Below the pieces are notes generated by a model that saw nothing but the letters and a program-made list of their open reading frames with translations, did no database searches and had not been told where the DNA came from. Below, one piece after another: positions 46,401 to 59,235 of a DNA stretch of 64,000 nucleotides. Position numbers and translations under genes: made by a program. The stretch covers positions 38,212,201 to 38,276,200 of the forward strand of contig OY821771.1 of the NCBI GenBank assembly GCA_963682175.1, given 5' to 3'. Origin of the DNA: Triglochin maritima (taxonomy: Eukaryota > Streptophyta > Magnoliopsida > Alismatales > Juncaginaceae). Each line of letters starts with the position of its first letter. The first letter of the stretch is position 1.

Positions 46401-48702
46401 AGTTAGAATGTAACTCTTCCTATATATGATTAATCACCAACTTAGAAGCTACCAATACACAGAACAATGTCACTTTTGTTGACTTGGTTTTAGCAGCATT
46501 AATCATGTAATGAACTAAAATATGTATTCAAATTTGAAACTAAAAGAGAACATGTTTTTTCAATGTCTAGGAATATATAGTAGCTTAGTCTCGTGGCTTT
46601 TTCAACAGGGATCTGTTGAGGCCTTTTGACATGCACACTGCTGTTGAGTCTAGGTAAGAAACTTGCAATCCTGCAGAAGTGCATATATTATTATAAGTAT
46701 ATAACCCTTCAACATGAGAACCATTTGTAGACCAAGTAGCCTCTGATAAGCCTTTTTTTCTTCTAATCTATCTCCATGGTTGAAAAGAGCAAATCAGGTC
46801 TGACCTCCACATCTCATAGATTTATCCCAACAGTAAACATGGGTTAGAGAATGCATCATCCATGTCCAACTCTGAAAAGAAACAAAGGTTATAAAGATAT
46901 ATTCTTGAGTTTCCAAGATTTCTTTATTCCCGTCACATGAGTCTATAATAATACTTTTCTGCCTACACCTAGTTTACAATTATAGAACTCATGGGCACTA
47001 CAGTTTGATTTCTTAAAGGACTATACAGTTTATTTGGTAATGGTTTAGTGTTTAGAGAAACAACCAGTTAGCCAACTTGCTTGAGGCTGGGACACTTCAG
47101 GATATTGGAAGTGGACTTTACATTTGGATTGAGTCCAACCAAATATATTCGCATAAAAAGTGGAAAATGATTCCTTGCTCGGTTGTTCCTAGCCGAAAAT
47201 TCATCTCATCTTAATTTATTCGAGGAGAAAGGTAGCAGAAATCTGAGTTTAGCTGGATACACTAAATACAATTGAACTTAGCTCAGGTGGTTCCTTTGCC
47301 TTCATGCATGATAACTACTCGATCACCAGCAGAGAATTTTATAGTAGAAAAAGATAGACAAATAGGGGAAAAGATCCTGATTTTATTGATAATGTATTGT
47401 ATCAAGATGCTAGTGTGAAATCGTATTGAGAGAATTCCAAGTACAAAGTCTATAGTTACCAATCAACTGGTCCTCTATACAACAGAATATTACGTTCTTG
47501 TAGTCCTCTGTGCAATTAGCTCAGTATTTTTCAATGGACTTTGTGGTCTCCCAAACTCCAACTTGAGGTGGGGGATAATCTGCAACCACAAAACCCATTG
47601 GGCAACATTCAGCTGGGCGCAATTTCTAGTTAGGATATATTTCGAAGCAATCACTGATATGGTACAAATGCAATCAATGTAACTACATTACATGATAAAT
47701 GATCTATAACAATAATTACACAGTGCAATTTACTATATATTAATTGCCCAAAATGAATTTCATTCAACATAACATCACAAAATTTTGGGACCTTTGGGAA
47801 AATTTGGACAGTCCGCTGACCACCGGATCACAACTTACGGTGGGTAGCGGTTGCCCGCACCCTAAAACAATGGAGATGCAGTGGTTGCCCTAGTCAAAAC
47901 ATAACTAGATAGCATGACTATCTCGTTAGGATGGCAAGGCATAAATTATGCTGTGGTTAGAAAGCATCTATCTAATATTAGTATGGCATTGCTTATATGG
48001 ATTACATTGTTGATTTATTTAAGAAATAAATGAAGTAAAAAATAAATAGACGATCTAATAAGGAGGAGCTCTATCTCATACCTTCTTAAAAATGCTTCAT
48101 GGAGGTCCAATGAAGAATCAGCCTTGTTTTGCTCAATATGCGAGTCGGAGAATGAGGTCCACATACAAATTTACTTACATTGTTGTTCCCCCTGTACCTG
48201 ATTATAAATCCAGTAACTTCGGCCCAGCATTCTTCAGTGCTTTTAGAATTCAGATGTTACTATGAATGATAACAGGCACAAAAATGGCTTTGGACTCAGC
48301 AAACATCCTTTTCTTGGCAACTGAACTGGAGGCAATATTTCGTGAGGTGGGCATAAATCTGTCAACCTATAGCTATTGAAGGAACCACGAATCAATATCA
48401 AATTACTAGAATTCCATAATCACATCAAAATAAGGACAACTATAAGGGTTTCTCTCTCTCAATAAAAGCAGTAAGGATCAACACATCAAGAGAAGGTTAA
48501 AAAACTAGACCAAGTTTAACCACTGGCTGCTAATGGTAAAGTTAAACCTCCTGCCAGAGGGAAAACTATGTTCAGATGATTGTACTACTGAGGTAGGCTT
48601 TAAAGTTCATTATAGACAACACTATAGTCGACAAAAGAGAAATGAAAAACAATTTTTATATAAAAGATAAAGCATTGCAAAGTATTTGCAACACTCACCA
48701 AG
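43451..48702. other. Intergenic AT-rich sequence
   Basis: 43500-43860 is a patch of degenerate repeats built on CCGAAT/ATTCGGA words. 43861-48702 shows no convincing gene. The last few hundred bases should include the 3' untranslated region of the minus-strand PPR gene. Confidence 0.4.
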
Positions 48703-51319
48703 TCAAAGCAATTTAGACATGCAAGTCAAGGAAGGGCATGCAATTGAAATTACAGTACTCTGTCCAGTAGACCTGTAAAGAATGATGAAAAGGAGAAGCA
48801 ACTGACCAGCTTGTAGAAGTCCATTGGACACTGGATATATAATGTCTGGATTTGGAATATAACCTTCTTCTCTAAGCTCTAGACGAAGAATATTCAAGAA
48901 GAAAACTATGTCCGTATAAGCTGGATGGCTTTTATCTGCTGCCACAAACATATGTGTGGTGCTGTTGATGTCGATCCAGCTGCAACCTGGTGATTTCTGC
49001 ACGTTCCTTTCTTTCATTAAGTTACGCACTTCTCGGACCCCTTCCCACCTTCCAGATACTGCATTGATATTTGACATCAGAACATAATATCCTGAATTTT
49101 TGGGGTCTAACCCGAAAAGTTCTCTGGATGCTAGCTCAGCAAGTTCAACATTCCTATGAACCCGACAGGCTCCCAAAAATGCACCCCAAATGGCAGAGTC
49201 AGGTTCAACGGGGATTTCCCGTATGAAATCTAGTGCTTCATTCAACATTCCAGCTCTTCCGAATAAGTCAACCATGCATGCAAAATGTTCCATTCGTGGC
49301 TCGAGGCAATAGTCTTCACTCACGCTACTGAAATACTGAAAACCATCATCAACTTGGCCAGCATGTCCGCAGGCGGATAACATGCGGAGAAAAGTTACAT
49401 GATCTGGTAGGAACCCTTCTTTCTTCATTTGATTAAGTAAATTTTTTGCATCCTCCACATGACCATGAATCCCATATGCAGCAATTATACTATTCCATGA
49501 AACCTCATTTTTTCTTTCCATAAGATCAAAGACAGTTCGAGCTAAGGCCAACTTGCCACACTTACCATACATATCAATAAGGGCACATTCTGCAAACACA
49601 TCAGATTGAAGGGTTCTTATGATGAAATTGTGAATCTCCTTCCCATAGTGAAGGGCAGGTAGATTAGCACATGCTGATAAAGCACTAGAAATAGAAACAT
49701 TATCATATTCTACACGTTGTAGCCTCATTTTTTGGAAGAGGTTAAGAGCCTCCTCTGGCTCAGCATTTTGGGCAAAGCTTGAGATGATTGAGTTCCACGC
49801 CACCACATCTCTTTCTGACATTCTTATAAAAATGTGGTACCCTAAATCTAGCCTACCACATTTAGCATACATGTCTGTCAGTGCACTTCCCACGGAGCAT
49901 CTTCCTATGAATTCATTTTTAAGCGCAAAACAGTGGAACTATTTCCCCAATCTTAAAGTAGCCATGGACGAACAAGCAGGCAACACACTAGCTATAATGA
50001 CAGCATTCGGCTTCAATTGTGAACATAAGAACCTGCGAAACATTTCTAAAGCCTCAAAACCATACCCGTTGAGGACATAACCAGAAATCATTGCACTGCA
50101 AATAATTACATCCATTGTCGCTGTTTCAACAAAGATTTTCCGTGCCATCTCCACTTCCCTGCACTTGAAATACACATCGATGAGGGAACTCTTCAAGAAT
50201 GCATCCAAGTATAGACCATTTCTTACAACATAAGCTTGTATTTCTTTACCTTCTCTCAGACCTGCAGAATCAGAGAATGCAGGAAGAAGACTTGTAAATG
50301 TAATAGAATCTGGTTTGATGCCACAAATCCGCATCTCATGGAAAGTATTCAAAGCATCTTTCATGAGTCCGTTTTGTACATATCCAGATATCACACTATT
50401 CCAAGTCACTAACTCCACTTGAGGCATTGTATCAAATAACTTGTGCATATCACACCAGCACCTGCATTTCGAATACATGGCCAACAGAGTGTTTGCAACT
50501 GGCTGTTCAAATTCCAAGCCAGACCTTATGGCAAACCCATGAATCTGAACTCCACAACTCAACATTACCTCCAAAGAACAAATGGACAAAACAGAAGCCA
50601 ACGACATGTAATTTGGTTTCGTACCGGACCACCTCATGGACCTAAACACATCAAAAGCTTCCTTTACGTATTTACTCTTCGCATAACAATTGATCATCAC
50701 ATTCCACAACACGGAGTCCTTGTGCGGCATTTTCTCAAACAGCTCTCTAGCATCTTCAACAAGACCACTTCCCGCGTACATATTGATCAAACCACTTCCG
50801 ATGAATACATCAGTCTCAAATCCCATCAAAGAAGCAGAATGATGAACCAACCTACCCAAACCAACCGCTGACAGACCGCAACAAGCCTTGATCACATACG
50901 TAAAAGTGTACTTATCGGGCAAAACTCCGCTTGTCCACATCTTGAAATACATCAAAACTGCGAATTCAAACGCACCCATCTCGCTAAAACCACTAATCAT
51001 CCAATTCCAAGGCAAAGAGACATCTCTCTCGAGGCGAAAGAAGAGATTTCTGGCATCGTGGAGGCTCCCGCAGAGAACGTAGGCGCCCAGAATCCGGTTC
51101 CCAAGCAAACCCACATCAGCGGACCCACTGGTGAGTGCTTGGGCGTGGACTAGGCGGGCTTGGGTGAGGTGTGACGGGTCGGAAAACGGCTTGTAGGGCG
51201 GATAGAAGACAGGTTTCAAGGTGTTGTGTGGTAAGAGATGGCTTATCTGTGGAAGCGGGAATGGATATGGAGTGGAAGAGACGCCTGTAAAGGGATTTGA
51301 AGTGCTTCTCCAACATCAT
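48703..51319 (-). pseudogene. PLS-class pentatricopeptide repeat protein (At4g21300-like), interrupted
   Basis: Read on minus, 51219 to 48703 is one frame of about 838 codons broken only by TAG at 49939-49941, where homologues have a residue inside a GK-x-hH motif. PPR repeats run throughout (DVFIGSGLINMYAGSGLVEDARELFEKMP is one; up to 20 residues quoted elsewhere), with alternating P, L and S types, followed by an E-type extension from GYYVLMSNINAVSGRW. Such proteins bind organelle RNA and act mostly in C-to-U editing. The best remembered relative is Arabidopsis At4g21300. Upstream, 51319-51190 in another frame (MMLEKHFKSLYRRLF...) looks like the true N-terminus, so a one-base frameshift in the A-run near 51181-51190 is likely. 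The last about 30 residues (from LLQAGQLLLL) are hydrophobic and unlike homologues. Two lesions suggest a pseudogene; assembly error is possible. Confidence 0.85.
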
Positions 51320-52074
51320 CTTGTTTGAAACTCGAGGTTTGAGATTTTTCTCGTCTTGTGGTGCTTTTTGGAGGGAAGAAGATTATGGCTGATTTGTGCT
51401 GGTTTTCAAATGGAAAGTGGTTTTGCATGGAAGCCCGATTGTTTGTTTTTATTGACTAAACACTTGTAAGTTGTTACAAAATCAACCTTCTCTTAACCTT
51501 GTATGATCTACTTTCATTTCCCCATTTTTTGGTGTTTCTATTCTTTTTGTTAAACATAATATCTCATGTTTTGTATTCATCATTTTTGTAAAGTAATAAC
51601 TTTCTACACGTGAGTATGTGTCACATGTCGAAGGTAATACCAACAAAACTTGATTCATATCACATAATAGTGAATTCTACCACTTTTTAACATGAGCATC
51701 ATTAATATAATAACTCGTGTAAACAATTGAAAATAAGAATTTTGAATTGTCCCGATATATAATCTCGCTTCCATATTTGATTTCGCTTATTGAATTCCTT
51801 CTTGTCTAAAGACTTGTATGTTTTTGTAGGCATGCGAGGATGTGATGATGATGTTGTTCTAAGCTAGAATCTAATAGTATGTTTTCAAAGTAAATATGAC
51901 TAATGCTTTACTAACAAGATGGCAATTTTTCATATGTATCGAGTGATAAGTGATATGATTTCCATTAATTAATTTTGTTAAAAATATTCACAACATATGT
52001 ATCTTTGTACCTTTTCTTACAATCATTCGAAAGTTAAAATTTCTCTCAAACGTGGTGAAATATTAAAGCATGGT
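51320..52074. other. Upstream region of the PPR gene
   Basis: AT-rich with no clear TATA or element. It extends to the MULE copy 4 boundary. Confidence 0.4.
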
Positions 52075-52084
52075 TAACGGGTCG

Positions 52085-52130
52085 GGTGCGCCCTTGTGCC
52101 CGAGCGCCCATCGGGCGGGGCATGTGTTCC
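52085..52130. repeat. Hairpin cluster at the left edge of MULE copy 4
   Basis: GCGCCCTTGTGCCCGAGCGCCC and CGGGCGGGGC form overlapping inverted units. Confidence 0.5.
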
Positions 52131-52339
52131 CCCCCGTCGAATTTTTTTGTTTTTTTTATATTTTTAGTGAAGGTTTTGTTATTAGAGTTAATTGATAATG
52201 TATTGAGTACTTTTTAGTAATATAGGGTGATAATTTTTTATTATTGTGGTAACAGGTTGGATTACAATGAGTTTTGTTTGCAAAACGCCTGGATTCGGTA
52301 TAGTAAGCCCAAGAAAAAAAAATCGAGTCGAGGGTTTTA

Positions 52340-52436
52340 CCTAGACGCCTCCCCCATGGAGGAGGCGTCTGTCTAAGATGCCTCACCCGGGGGGGGGGGG
52401 GGGGGGGGGGGGCGTCTGGCTAAGACGCCATTTTCT
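52340..52436. repeat. Hairpin cluster with a 24-base G run
   Basis: CGCCTCCCCCATGGAGGAGGCG is a hairpin and GGCGTCTGGCTAAGACGCC is another. Between them lies an uninterrupted run of 24 G at 52389-52412. The cluster precedes the splice acceptor used in copy 1, so it occupies the same intron. Confidence 0.85.
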
Positions 52437-52524
52437 AAAAAAATTAAAATTATACGACGTGTTATCTCAAATTATTTGAGGTTCCTTTACAAGTTTCGGT
52501 GGTAACGGGTTGGATTACAATGAC

Positions 52525-52695
52525 TTTTTTTGCAAGTGATGAAAATTCAAAAAAAATCCAGATCCAACAATTTCAAGATCCAAATATCTCTGATGGTAAA
52601 AGTTCCTGACTTACAAATACCACCTCGACAGGTCGTTTTGGATTTTAAAATTGTTGGATCTGTAAATTTTTGAATTTTCATTACTTGCAAAAAAA
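52525..52695. repeat. Foldback inside MULE copy 4
   Basis: TTTTTTGCAAGTGATGAAAA and the following TCCAACAATTT are mirrored by AAATTGTTGGA and TTTTCATTACTTGCAAAAAA. The arms are about 60 bp with a loop of about 50 bp. The repeated part includes transposase exon sequence, so it arose by inverted duplication after insertion. Confidence 0.75.
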
Positions 52696-52717
52696 CTTGT
52701 TGTAAGGTGAGATGTCG

Positions 52718-52945
52718 GACGGTCGACCATTTGTTTCTCGATATATCGAACATGTTCCATGTGGATGACCGAGTTTCCATCGATCCACCGTGATCGTAAA
52801 GACATCAAGTTTTTGATCTTCTTGGAATTATTGGGTCGGTTTACCGACCTCTACCCGGTCATCCGAATATTTATCCTCAATAGCTTCGAAAATTCTATGG
52901 AAATCTTTATTCGGTGTACCAAAGGGTATATGTCATCCGAATATA
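52718..52945. repeat. Short CGGTnnACCG array E
   Basis: ACGGTCGACC, CGGTTTACCG, CGGTCATCCG and CGGTGTACCA at irregular spacing, resembling array B in its variable centres. It lies directly after the foldback. Confidence 0.6.
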
Positions 52946-53024
52946 GTAATTATTAATTTAATAATTAATTAATTTAGCAATTATCTAAATTTATAATCAA
53001 TTATCTTTTTAATAATAAAAAAAT

Positions 53025-53176
53025 AGCGGGCGTCCGACGAAGCCGCCCTCCCATGGGCGTCTGGCTAAGACGCCCCTCCCATGGGCGAGGCGTCTGGGTA
53101 AAACGCCCCCCATGGGGACGCGTCTTAGCCAGACGTCACCCCCATGGGAGGGGCGGATCCCGCGAACGCCCGGTAT
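53025..53176. repeat. Right hairpin cluster of MULE copy 4
   Basis: Repeated CCCATGGG cores with GGCGTCTGG and GACGCCCC arms, at least five inverted units. It lies inside the first intron of the minus-strand terminal gene. Confidence 0.8.
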
Positions 53177-53425
53177 TTATTATTATTTTTTAATTATTAT
53201 TTTTATTAAAAAGATGTTGGATATTTTACCAGATTCGAGTACACCGGGGCGTCCGTTGGCTCATTACTGACCTCCACATTATTTTTTATGATTATGAGAG
53301 GAAGATGAAGAGAGATGTGTGGTAAGAGGGTTAAATGTCGCGTTATAGGAGTAGAAATGGGAGAATGACAAAATGATAATATGTACGGACGATTTAAGTA
53401 GTTTTCCGACGATGAATAACCATTC

Positions 53426-55138
53426 AGCTTTATAAAACTAAAGGTTAAAACTTACAACAAACAAAAAGGCTACAAAACCATCAAAGTAAGAAACTTATTA
53501 GCAATTTTTCATTTTTATTCTTGCCGCCATCGTGCCTAACGCCCAAAACTACCGGTTCGTTCTAGGGTTAAGACCAAATCGACCAACACTCGTCTCTGAC
53601 AGATCGTTGAGGGGCTTGGAGTTCAAAACGTCAAATATGTTTCCGTCTTCTTCTCGCGGTCTGATTTGGTGTCAGGGTTGGGCCCCTTGACTCAAAATTA
53701 GGGTTTTCATGGGTTTAGTTGACGACTACCGATCTGTTACCGATTTAACGTTAGATATGGATTTTGGATTTATTCTGTTATTTATTTAGAGGAGTCTGTT
53801 TCTTTTCTGAAATAAATTAATAATTTTATTGATAGAAGAGCTTATGTAAACACATAGGCTCAATAAGTTTACATTAAAGCATACTTTTACGTTGATAAAA
53901 CAATAGGAAGATAGTATGATTTAAATAAATTCTGATACATAAACACTGGGAGAATTGGAGAGCGCTTTTAATTTCCCCCGCCGACGATGCAAAATTACTG
54001 CAGCAAGTTAGGTGCATTGACCTATTGGTGAGTCTGTGAAACTTGATTTCCAGATGTTTAGAGGAGTCTGTGAAACTTGTTGTATTGGTGAGATTCTATT
54101 GCTTTTAGTGTTGCTTGTAGTCTAAAATGTAGCCTCGCCCCATATTGCCAAGATAATAATTAGTTGGTGAATGATGAACAAGAGTTTATATCCCTAGTAT
54201 TTACAACAAAGTTATGCATTAAATATTGGTTTTGATGATGGTGTTAATGACCCATTGTTAGGAAGCAAAACATGCTCTGTTGGTCTAGGATGTGTTCTTG
54301 ATTTGGAAATGTTTGCAGTGATATGTGTTTTCGGTTATGCATTTGGGATCTTGATTAATGTTTTTACTTTTTTATGTTTGCGATCTTCTTGTTTGAACAG
54401 AATTCATGGATTCTTTTTTTACGATAGTTATTTTTTGGATTGTTAATCGGCTCTGCCACGATGTTAAAGTGGAACAGGGAGAATACCCTGAAAAATAAAA
54501 CTATGTGGAAAACAGTTTGTGATCCGATCACTTCCACTTAATAACACCTGTTCAATAGATTTGTGAGGTGTAGAATGAGCATGTACGATGCGTTTGTAAT
54601 TCTGGAAGTAGCGGAAAATGATCCAAGTCTTATTTTCATGGTCAATACCCAAGATCCTTTTATAGCAGATCGTGTTGGTGCAAAAGTGTAATGACTCCAC
54701 TTCTTTATGAAGCATAAGTTCAGTTCTGATGAGTTGTTACTTTCAGAAAACATTAGTAACGTCATTCTAAATTGTAGTTCTTGATTGCTTCAGTTAACAT
54801 TCTGAATCCAGCAAAGAGGAGTACTTTTTTTTTAATCTGTGGACTTTTTGGTTAACATTCAAGTATCAGGGCTTTCTAGAAAAGACAGTGGTTAATACTA
54901 GAAGATCTCTTTAGATTTCTCTATCATTCTTCTTTTATTTTTCAGTCACACACAAATTGTCCGCAGAAAATTAATTTTAAAAATCATATGCAGAAATTGG
55001 CATAATTAAAATTTATATCCATGCAGGTTGTAATGTACTTGTATCAAGGATTAATGATTTGAATTTGCCAATGAACTTATGATCATAAGAGCGAGTTAAC
55101 AAATAACACTTGGACGGGATTTCAAGATCCAGTCCCAT
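53426..55138. other. Intergenic sequence
   Basis: No supported gene. The phrase GAGGAGTCTGT recurs at 53789 and 54061, a small local duplication. Confidence 0.4.
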
Positions 55139-57247
55139 TGTTAAGACCCTAACCTTAATTAGGGAACTAAGCTGGCTTTGGGGTGTTTCGTTTAGGTTAA
55201 GTGGGGTTTGACTTGGAGGAGGTGGAGGTATGGTGGGGTGTGTGTGGAGGATGGGTGAGGCATGGGCTTGCATGCCTTTGGTGAGGAGTGGGGCTTATCT
55301 AAGGAGAAGCACCCATCTCCTTCCACCTTTCCTTCCATCCTCTGCTCCATTCCCTCACCACATCTCTCTCTCCCTCGTTCCCTCCATTTCCGGCTATCTA
55401 AGGAAGTGAGACTGGAGGTGCAAGGAGGCAAGGTGGTGGAGGCGAAGCACGACGTGACCGGTGTGGATGTGTGCGGCTTCGTGGCGAGACGACGTTGAGA
55501 CAAGCAAAGAAAGGTATGTCAAGTTCTTTAGTATGATCACACAATGTGTGTGAGGGGTTGTGATGGTCGCCAAAGGTCGGAGGTGTCACCGGTGACAAGT
55601 GACAGGCAAGTGTCTATCATGGAACGGTCACCCCAAATGTCTTTGGTGGTCAACCGGTCATAGTGTAAATGTCAGGTTTTGCTCAGCACTTGTCGAACGA
55701 TGTCATCTGGTGGTCGATCAGTTATGCATAAACGTTGGGAGGGAAGAGACTCTTTTATTTTCAGATGGATGAGGCATTTTTGCTATTCGACCGTTAACTT
55801 AAGTGTACTGCTTTATGTTCGACCGATTCGTGTGTTGTTCGATCGGTTATGCTTTTGTAAAACGTAGGAAGACTCTGTTATTTTCGGTCAGACGTGACCC
55901 CTTTGTCGTTCGACCGTGACTTTGATTATTTAATGTTTTACCTGGCGTAGACCTTCTAAATGGCTGACCTCCTATAGACTTTTGTTCGATCAGTTGTAGA
56001 GGATTTCGAACTTGCGAAATTACTGATATTTTCGGTCGAATGGTTTTTCCATTTTGTTTGACCGATTGACACATAGATCTGTTTTTAACCAGATCTAGAC
56101 CTTCTAAGCGGTCGACCGCCTTTGACCCTGGGTCCGACCGGTATTTTATGTGTAGGCCCAAACGTTCGACTTAATGTGCTGTTGTTCGAACATCTCCTTA
56201 TTCATAAGAAAACGGTCGAACAATGTGCCACTTCCAGTATACCGTTTGTGCCCAGAATTGGGTCTTTAATTGTTGTTACTGTCTCGTTTCGTCGGATACC
56301 CGTGTCCTCACCTTCATGCGTAAACCGGGAGGTGATGAAAGTGCATCAATTTCACTTGCCCAGGGACCGCCGAGTGAACACATGTTGTGAGAGCGTAGGC
56401 ATATGGGCTACTATTATGATTGTTATGTTTATATAGCATATGCATTGAGACCATATGTAGTAGATCTGAGGGACCATAGCTCCCATTGCATTGTTAGACG
56501 TGCGACTTTACGGAGCAGGATGATTGTCCGACCTGTGTGGCGGCGGAGATGACCGTCAGAACATTGTTCAATGAAGATGACTGGTCGACGATTATTCCAA
56601 CGGATATGATTGTCTGGCTGTGGCGCGACCTGGCGAGTATGACCGACCAGAACGATGCCTCTGGTAGATGTGGCGTAGTCACCACGTGATTAAATCTGTA
56701 TAGATGACTCGGAAGTGCGTTCGACCCTCACCGAACCCTCATGCTAGTGTAGCCGCGAGTGGAGGTGTGTCGCGTACTTTCCGTAATACCGCATGTGCAT
56801 GCAGTGGGTGTCCTCAGATACCTGATGATGTTGAGGTTGATGATTTTATGACCCTGGAGTGGGGGAGTGTCTGTTGCACTTTTTCATGTTGCCATGATAC
56901 TAGTATGATAGGTCATGTTTTGTATATTGATATGCATGCAGGTGGACTTGGTATATGGGATTTTCTTATGGAAACTCAGGCATTGTTTCGTGTTTGCATT
57001 TCTGGCCGTGAGCGGGTGGCGACCGAGGACGAGTGCACTCCAGGACCGGATCCTTCCAATCTATTTTTGTTGTTGTTACGATTACTTGTATTTTACACTT
57101 CCTAGTACCTTGATGTAATCATACTTTTGAAAATTCCTTTGTAATGGTGCACATTTTGGGATTTAATTGAGTAATGTCCTCGTATTTTCTCTGGCTTAAA
57201 TTCTTTGATTTTCATTTAAATTTTCTGTTATTCCCGGGAACATTACA
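55139..57247 (+). mobile_element. Solo LTR C (family of 60829-62774)
   Basis: Starts TGTTAAGACC, ends GGGAACATTACA, 2109 bp. It shares with LTR D the block TGGTATA...TTCC...GGAAACTCAGGCATG and the GTGGCGACCGAGGA...CCGGATCC segment near 57000. Flanks CCCAT and ACCAT fit a decayed target duplication (4 of 5). It carries palindrome array C. No internal region or coding capacity. Confidence 0.8.
55625..56222. repeat. CGGTnnACCG palindrome array C
   Basis: About 15 units, mostly half sites (TTCGACCG, CGGTCGAA) plus the full GCGGTCGACCGC near 56110. More decayed than arrays A and D. Confidence 0.8.
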
Positions 57248-57482
57248 ACCATACTCAATTTGGAATATCTATTTTTCAGTTTTGCTCAACCTAAACTTTT
57301 ACTTGTTTGAATAACCATATATTGTCCATACTTCTAATTCAACTTCCTACTTTTCATCTATCAAGGGTCTTTTAAGAAGTTGGAGAGCTCTTTTTTTGTT
57401 TGCTAAGGAGTAATAAGTTTGTTGAGTTGTCCTACAAATCTTCAAAAGTTCACTCATATTTATTCCCAAATGCACATCCAAA

Positions 57483-59235
57483 TGCCCCGGAAGATCTTCC
57501 TCTCAAACAACGGAAAAATTAAAACTTTAAAAAGGACTATCAAAAGAGTCAAATCATACAACGAGGATATTACGAAGAAACCCAACACCAGGTACACCAA
57601 CACACACACACACACATATAGATATCTGAATATTTCAAAAGAGTGATTACATCAAATGACTATAAGGTAAATATACATGCAATCACAATGACCTCCGAAA
57701 AGGGGAGAAAATAGGATCTGGTCCTGAGTGCATGCGCTCCTCCTCGGTCACCACCCTAACGCTGCTCGCGGCCTGAAAAGTAAACATGCAACTATGCCTG
57801 AGTTTCCAGAATGAAAGCCTGTATGCCAAACCCCTAACACATATATGAACAATGACAACAAATAAACGAAACATGGCTTAAGCATAACAACTGTAAAGTC
57901 ACCACAAACTATACTGGAACCAAGGTATTGTATCTATAACCAGAGCCACGGTTTTGCCTTATATAATGGAACCACGATTTTGCTTCGATCACCGGAGCAA
58001 CAGTTTACAACAATCACAACACGCTCCGTAGAGCCACCACTCGCTTCGTAGAACCACAACTTGTCGCTATTTGGCCGACCAGTTCGTTCCGTTTCCCCGA
58101 AAGGGCCGGGAACCAGTCGCCCCTCAATCGATCACACAACACATGAAAAACGCAAGACTAGGTAGAAACGGTCCACCGCGAAAGGTATGACGATCGACCA
58201 GTTTCCTCCAGGAAAGCACAAGGGCTCGACCGTCCCCAAGACCGGTCGAACCAAAACCAACGAACAAAATGCCCCAATGGTCGAACAGAATGTCACAGAC
58301 GGTCGACTGTTTGGATGGTCTACGCCAGAAAAACATATAAACAAAACTGCTCAACCGGTCGAACGGCAAATGGGTCCCGGTCGACTGAATATTGGCAAAA
58401 ACTTCTACGTTCTCTAACAACCAGTCGACCCAAACACAAACCGGTTGAACAAGTTTTAAGTTAACTTAAGTCATCGGTCAAACAAGATCTCATGGCGGTC
58501 GACCATTTAGAAGATCTAGGCTTGAACCGACTTAACTACAGGTGCAATCGGTCGAACAGATCATCAGGCGGCCGACCGTTTAGAAGGTCTATGCCTCGAA
58601 CAACTCTCCAAAAGTGCAACCGGTCAAACGGCTAAGTGAACCCGTCCGACAAAAAACTCCCAGAGCATGCCTCATATGCTTAACCGGTCGACTGCCTAAG
58701 ACATCGTTCGACCGGTGCAAGGTAGACTTCTGAATTACACTAGCAACGATCGACCAAGGCACACGCTGCTCGACCATTTTCTGCAGAACTCCTGCTGAAA
58801 CAATAACTTCCGACTAGCCAAACGGTCACCGTCGACTAAATCCATCACTCACACACCTCGGGTGAGTATTAAAGAGAACTTTGACATACCTATATGGTTT
58901 GAAGAAACCTTTGAAGACCAACGACGATCACTTCCACGTTTAAACTTTTCTACGACGAACTTCTCGCACGAGCGACGAATCACGATCGCTCGACGACTTC
59001 ACTGAATCCTCTTCTCCTTCGCCGACGATGATACCCCGACAAACCAAGGAACTGAGAGGGAGAGAGGTGCGTGAGGTAGAGCACAAAATGAGAAGAAGAG
59101 AAAAGATGAGTGAAGGTTTTAGCTTAAAAATCTTCTCGCCTCCCCCATCCACCAATCACCACCCGCCACCTCATCCAGCTAATTGGGTTTAGCTTAAACC
59201 CAATTAGCCTAATAAAGTAGGATTAGGTCTTAACA
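57483..59235 (-). mobile_element. Solo LTR C', same family, inverted relative to C
   Basis: On minus it starts TGTTAAGACCTAATC (59235 downward) and contains the same terminal blocks as C and D, in the same order. The end near 57483 is placed by similarity of GGAA...CAACGGAAAA to the D terminus. No matching target duplication. It lies 235 bp from C in opposite orientation. Confidence 0.7.
58072..58840. repeat. CGGTnnACCG palindrome array C'
   Basis: More than 15 units such as GGTCGACTG, CCGGTCGAAC, GGTCGACC and CGACCGGT. Many centres have lost the CpG through C-to-T or G-to-A change. Confidence 0.8.

Larger units (their letters stand above)
52075..53425 (+). mobile_element. MULE copy 4, rearranged
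   Basis: The right end is at 53425 (minus reading GAATGGTTATTCATCG). The terminal gene start ATGTGGAGGTCAG on minus lies near 53270. The transposase exon 2 start GTTCCTTTACAA with a shifted frame lies at 52481. It holds three hairpin clusters, a 24-base G run, a foldback of about 170 bp and a short CGGTnnACCG array. The left boundary is approximate. Confidence 0.7.

Noticed and set aside
50427..50871. Plus-strand frames inside the PPR gene
   Set aside because: Antisense shadows of a clear minus-strand PPR coding region.
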